The notes under the pieces were generated by a model. That model saw only the letters and a list, made by a program, of their open reading frames with translations, was not told where the DNA came from and ran no database searches. DNA of 64,000 bases, from positions 79,546,975 to 79,610,974 of the forward strand of contig CALNVZ010000174.1 in the NCBI GenBank assembly GCA_940671915.1, written 5' to 3'. Source of the stretch: Paracentrotus lividus (Eukaryota > Echinodermata > Echinoidea > Camarodonta > Echinidae). Positions 59,857-64,000 of this stretch are shown here, piece after piece. The translations under genes were made by a program, and so were the position numbers. Every line of letters starts with the position of its first letter. The first letter of the stretch is position 1.

Positions 59857-61608
59857 ATGCTCCCGGCGGCAATTGCTCCGCCGTACAAATACTCCGCAAA
59901 AAGTGACAATTGCTTCGCGACATTTTGCTCCGCGACATTAGTCTCCGACGTCAAATGTCCTGCGTCAATTGCTCCGCCGACACTTGCTCCTCCGACACTT
60001 GCTCCCGCCGACATTTGCTCCGCCGACAATTGCTCCGCCGACAATTACTCCGCGACAATTGCTCCGCAGACATTTGCTCCGCGCGACAATCGCTCGAATG
60101 TTGGACAAATGCTCCGGCGACATTTGCTCCCCGAACGACAAATGCTCCGCCGACAATGCTCCGCCGACAATTGCTCGCCGGCAATTGCTCCGCCGGCAAC
60201 TGCTCCGCCGACAATTGCTCGCAGACATTTGCTCCGCCGACAAATGCTCCGCCACAATTGCTCCGCCGACAATTGCTCCGCCGGAACAAAATAGCTGAGC
60301 TTAAAATCTTGTTTCATTGAAACAATTGCTCATGGCTGACGCAATGCTCAAACTCCAAGAACGAGCACCTTTTAGACAGAGAGAGAAAAAAGACGTTTGT
60401 CATTGCATGTCAAGTTCCTCTATATTGTCGATCTTATTACTCTTTTGAATTAATAATATAATAGTGCTACCTTTCATAGTCTTGTGAGATAAGCATGACT
60501 AGAGCCGATATTGATATGGATATGACGCCGCATCAGGAAATTTTGTTGGTAAAATATCTCCTCCTTTCATTGAACCCCCCGCCTCTACCACTCAAGAGAC
60601 TGTCATCAATGTACGGGGAGAATCAAATCATGATAAATTTAAAATTGCAAATGAGTTTAATAAATACTTTACTACTGTAGCGGACAAGCTAGTTTTGTAA
60701 ACTACCGATGAAAAAGCAATAGATATCATACCGACAGTGACAAATTTCGAAAGTTTATGACGAAAAAAACATCCGAAAGATAGCTTTCATTAAATTAAAT
60801 ACATCATAAAATAAATAAAATTACAAGTTAAAAAAAAGATAAGATTAAAAAAAAAAAAAAATGGTCCCCGGATTTTTTTGGGGGGGGGTTGCAACCCCCC
60901 CAACCCCCCTCTAGATCCGCTTCTGATCCCCGCAAGGTTCAGAAGTATCCGGAAGTTTCCGTAAGTCGGAAAAAACAAAGACCAATCAACTCGTAAATTT
61001 ATCCGTAAGTGGACGCAAGTGTCCGTATCTGGACGAAACTATTCGTATCATCCGCATCTTGTCCCGTATATTTTAATAATTATTGAGGCGTAAACGTGGG
61101 GATTCGCAGAAGAAAAATGACTTTTGGACGCAACGCCGGACGTAACTATCCGTAAGTCCTGTGTGACTGAGCCATTAGCGAGGCAAATGTCTGGGAGCAA
61201 TTGTCGGTCGGAGCAATTGTCGCGGAGCATTTGTCTTTTGCACGAACAATTGCCGGCTGGTAGCAATTTCGCGGAGCAACATGTCTTGCGAGCAATGTCG
61301 GCGGAGCAATTGTCGGCGGAGCATTTGTCTGTCGGCGGAGCAAATGTCGCCGGGCATTTGTCCAACATTGGACGATTGTCGGCGGAGCAGAATGTCTGCG
61401 AGCAATTGCCGGCGGAGTAATTGTCGGCGGAGCAATTGTCGGCGGAGCAAATGTCGGCGGAGCAAGTGTCGGAGGAGCTAGTGTCGGCGGCAGCATTGAC
61501 GCAGGAGCATTTGACGTCGGAGCTAATGTCGCGGAGCAAATGTCGCGGAGCAATGTCACTTTTTGCGGAGTATTTGTCGGCGGAGGCAATTGTCCCCGAG
61601 GCAATGTC
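59857..61608. mobile_element. Foldback element with minisatellite-array arms
   Basis: Both arms (about 59857-60290 and 61180-61608) are arrays of about 15-bp units of the type ttgctccgccgacaa, in opposite orientation. Distinctive variants appear in the same outside-to-inside order in both arms: aatactccgcaaaaagtga, then cgacattagtctccgacgtc, then a unit with tcctccgacac. The centre of about 890 bp holds AT-rich sequence, a G/C-run palindrome (ggggggggttgcaaccccccc, 60879-60902) and repeated cgtaagt-type phrases near 60960-61155. Open frames through the arms encode monotonous Cys-Ser-Ala-Asp or Ser-Ala-Glu-Gln repeats in several frames on both strands, so they are not genes. Confidence 0.8.
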
Positions 61609-62420
61609 GGGTCAACCTCTCAATAATAGTGGACATAAAATGGGGCATTTGTAGCATAATTCGAGCGGCGAAACGAGGAGGGCTTTAACTGGTTTGTTAA
61701 AGGGGACCATGATGATGTGTAATGGCTACAGATAATACACACATGCATGCATGTCAGTATCCACTAGTACATATTTTCAAATTCTTTATGCGAGCGCGAA
61801 GCGCGAGCCTAAAATTTTTCTCAATAATAGTGACATGAAATGGCATATATTGTTAGAATAATGCTTAACGCGAAACGGGAAGGGCTTTATCCGCTATTAA
61901 AGGGGCCATCATGATGTAATGTCTATATATACACACACATGCCACATTATTACGCATATGAGTACTAATACATCGTCGAATTATAGGGCTGTTAATGCGA
62001 GCGCGCAAGCGCGAGCTTAATATTTTCTCAATAAATTCAACTGAAACATGTATTTTGTAGCGTACATGACTATAAGCACGAAATTGATGGAGGGCTAGGG
62101 GGCTTTAACTATGATTAGAAGCGGAACATCACGACGTAATGCCAACAAACGCAAATCTATATAAATATGGACGAATTAGGGCAATATATTGTTGCGAGCG
62201 CGAAGCGCGAGCTGAAAATTTTCGCAATAATAGTGACCTGATGAAACAAGATACTTAAGCAACATGGAGCACGAAACGGGGAGGGATTTAGTGTTTAAAC
62301 GTAACATCGTGGCATTAATACATGCATAAAAGATGAACAAAGTCAAGTGCAGTTTGCACTATCTAATATATTATGCGAGCGCGAAGCGCGAGCTGAAAAT
62401 TTTCACGCAAATTTCTAACA
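61609..62420. repeat. About 200-bp tandem repeat with GCGAGCGCGAAGCGCGAGC core
   Basis: The palindromic core occurs near 61789, 61999, 62195 and 62376, spaced about 180-210 bases. Each core is followed by tgaaaattttctcaataata-like sequence, a cgaaacggg.agggcttta segment and an aacatcatgacgtaatg-like segment. The units have diverged from each other. Confidence 0.8.
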
Positions 62421-63540
62421 GTATCTGATATTTGAGAGCATAGTAGCGACCTTATTTGAAAAGAGGGCATTTAGCCCCAGAGGGAACTAGTGAAAATGTA
62501 TTAATAATCAATTGGTCCGAGCCAAAAGTACTGCGATGAAGAGCCAAGCTAAGTGTTACAGACTCTTCAATATTCATTATTCATTTTATCAAAACCATCG
62601 TAGGTTATTGAGGGGGAATACCTATGACATCAGTTTTACTTATCGAGGCACCTGTCCCCCATTTACCCTGGGATCAATGCCCCTGATTATCATCGATTTG
62701 ATTTTTTTTCTTTTTTATCTAATTGTGAAAAGTGAAACATCTGCGCTTCCATTATCAACACGGTGTATTGTGTTACATGATTACTGAAGTATAAAGGCAC
62801 ACACGAGGAAGATTAACGAAAGAGTGAGAAAATTTTGGATTTTTGAATGTCAGAAATATGCATTTTAGACTGCAAAATAATATAATAATGTCACAAAAGT
62901 GTTTTGTATGATAACGAATTTGTAATGGGTAGATTTATATGCATATAATATGATATTTTTTATTTTCTTGATATCAAAATATTGGGGGGGATGATTGTAC
63001 ACACCATCCCCCCACTGAAATTATTGGGGGGATGCATCCCCCCCCCCCATCCCCCCCACAATCGACACCCATGGATATAGATGTAAAGCAAAATTATATG
63101 AAGAGAAATACGATATTCCACCTTGACATCTTCCTGGACGAACAGTGTATGCATGTAGGCGGCCTAGATCTATATACCGGTACATATTTTTTTTTTATTA
63201 TTATTATTATTTATCTATTTACATTTTTATTTTTATTTTTATTTTTTTTTTTGGGGGAGGGAGTCATATGACAGCCAAAAACTTAATATTCCAAGGAAGT
63301 GAATGCAGGATCAAAACGAGAGGTTCAACGACCCGACCACCCCCCCTCATTTTTTTTTGGGGGGGGGGGGTCGGGAACCATCGGGGTCAAACGTGGGGGG
63401 ACGCAAAAGGATGCCACCCTGGTTAAAGAAGCTTTTTTGTCTATTTTTTTTGGCCTCGTTCAAACCCCCATCACCCCAATGAAATGACAAGATTTTATTT
63501 GTGGGGGGATTGGTGTGTGTGTTCATAATTATGCATGTTC
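62421..63540. other. Intergenic with G/C homopolymer clusters; no gene recognised
   Basis: Repeated (g)gggggatg/catcccccc blocks at 62985-63060 can pair with one another. T-rich tract at 63186-63252 ends in ggggga; another G-run lies at 63356-63370. These G runs may form quadruplexes. No coding sequence was supported. Confidence 0.5.
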
Positions 63541-63730
63541 TTCAGTCTTTTGATACAATCGTATTATACACATTGTTCGAAACGAAATAGGGTTCGTTCG
63601 TTAGAGTCCCGAAGGTTCTTTTTTCGATGAAACGTAAATTTCCTAGGCCGACTTGGATTGTTCGTATTGTCCCGAAACTAGAATTCGGGTTCGTTTGGTC
63701 CTATGGGTTTCCGTTTCCGTAAATAAAAAC

Positions 63731-63840
63731 AGGGTTCATTCATGCCAAAAATGAAAAAGGTTCATTCGGTCCACGCGAAAATGAAAAAGGGTTGTTCGTC
63801 CGAAAATGAAAATAGTGGTTCGTTCGTAATGAAAAGAAAT
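63731..63840. repeat. Minisatellite, units of about 30 bp
   Basis: Units of the form gttcattcggtccacgcgaa plus aatgaaaaagg repeat about four times with variation. More distant versions extend back to about 63590. Confidence 0.7.
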
Positions 63841-63845
63841 TAATG

Positions 63846-63925
63846 GGTCGTAAACAGTGGCGGATCCAGGCGGGGGGCAGGGGAATGCGCGCCCCCCATC
63901 TATATTTGAAAACCACTCATTGACT
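63846..63925. repeat. Dispersed GTGGCGGATCCAGG-type repeat end
   Basis: AGTGGCGGATCCAGGCGGGG is followed by gcgcgccccccat and atttgaaaaccact. A related inverse copy is at 60880-60930 (ccccctctagatccgcttctg), and the ccccacaatttgaaaaccac part recurs near 58068-58090. It probably marks the end of a mobile element whose type I cannot name. Confidence 0.45.
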
Positions 63926-64000
63926 GTAAATGTTAAATTTGAAAATTTTGGTGCGACTTCCACAGCCCCTTATATACGGCTTGTGGCGCTATCTAGTATA

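Noticed and set aside
59857..60320. Open frames encoding Cys-Ser-Ala-Asp or Ser-Ala-Glu-Gln repeats on both strands, possible repetitive secreted protein
   Set aside because: The repeats appear in several frames on both strands because the DNA unit is about 15 bases, a multiple of three. The mirrored arm at 61180-61608 gives the same frames. It is a minisatellite, not a gene.
59857..61608. CRISPR-like array of short repeats
   Set aside because: Units are contiguous with no unique spacers, in a eukaryotic intergenic region, and the array is mirrored in the opposite orientation.

Overview
The window reads as eukaryotic, intron-dominated DNA from a marine invertebrate deuterostome, most likely an echinoderm such as a sea urchin. 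That assignment rests on one recognisable gene, dense short TA- and TTAA-flanked DNA transposons, recurrent TACATGTA/TAGGCCTA motifs and AT-rich spacers. The species is inference. There is no bacterial-style gene organisation, no CRISPR array, and I saw no rRNA or tRNA gene. Almost all short open frames here are chance frames in non-coding sequence.

The one gene I can support is on the minus strand: the 5' end of a phospholipase C beta-4 (PLCB4/norpA class) gene. Coding exon 1 is at 54168-54082 (Met start in a good Kozak context), exon 2 at 34134-34054 and exon 3 at 21005-20946. All three join in phase 0 and encode the first 76 residues, the start of the N-terminal PH domain. Intron 1 is about 20 kb and intron 2 about 13 kb. 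Exon 4 was not found and probably lies left of the window.

The left half is structurally odd. Positions 1-14060 and about 15215-31090 are two versions of the same locus, in the same orientation, separated by a 25-N gap. Both contain PLCB4 exon 3, but the left version carries many small indels and its exon 3 is broken. The copies also differ by at least seven clean transposon insertions, in both directions. The simplest reading is two haplotypes, or a contig and an error-rich gap-filling read, laid end to end by the assembler rather than a real tandem duplication. A block at 1650-5215 has no counterpart in the other copy and looks unlike the rest.

Mobile elements are the main content. They include TA-flanked elements with long inverted arms (21160-23485, 23574-24416, 26101-27120, 27650-28986, 29632-30555, 47824-48320, 52038-52222), TTAA-flanked elements (6790-7289, 18624-19120, 25500-25996, 35944-36211, 42782-43229, 43397-43788, 55855-56693), and an inverted-repeat element holding a decayed RecQ-like helicase exon (5818-6782 and 17639-18614). 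Upstream of PLCB4 lie a tRNA-type SINE end (57000-57187), a foldback element whose two arms are long minisatellite arrays (59857-61608), and the roughly 200-bp tandem repeat that it interrupts (59800-62420). I saw no evidence for a new multi-gene system; the notable points are transposon architecture, the haplotype differences and the assembly structure.
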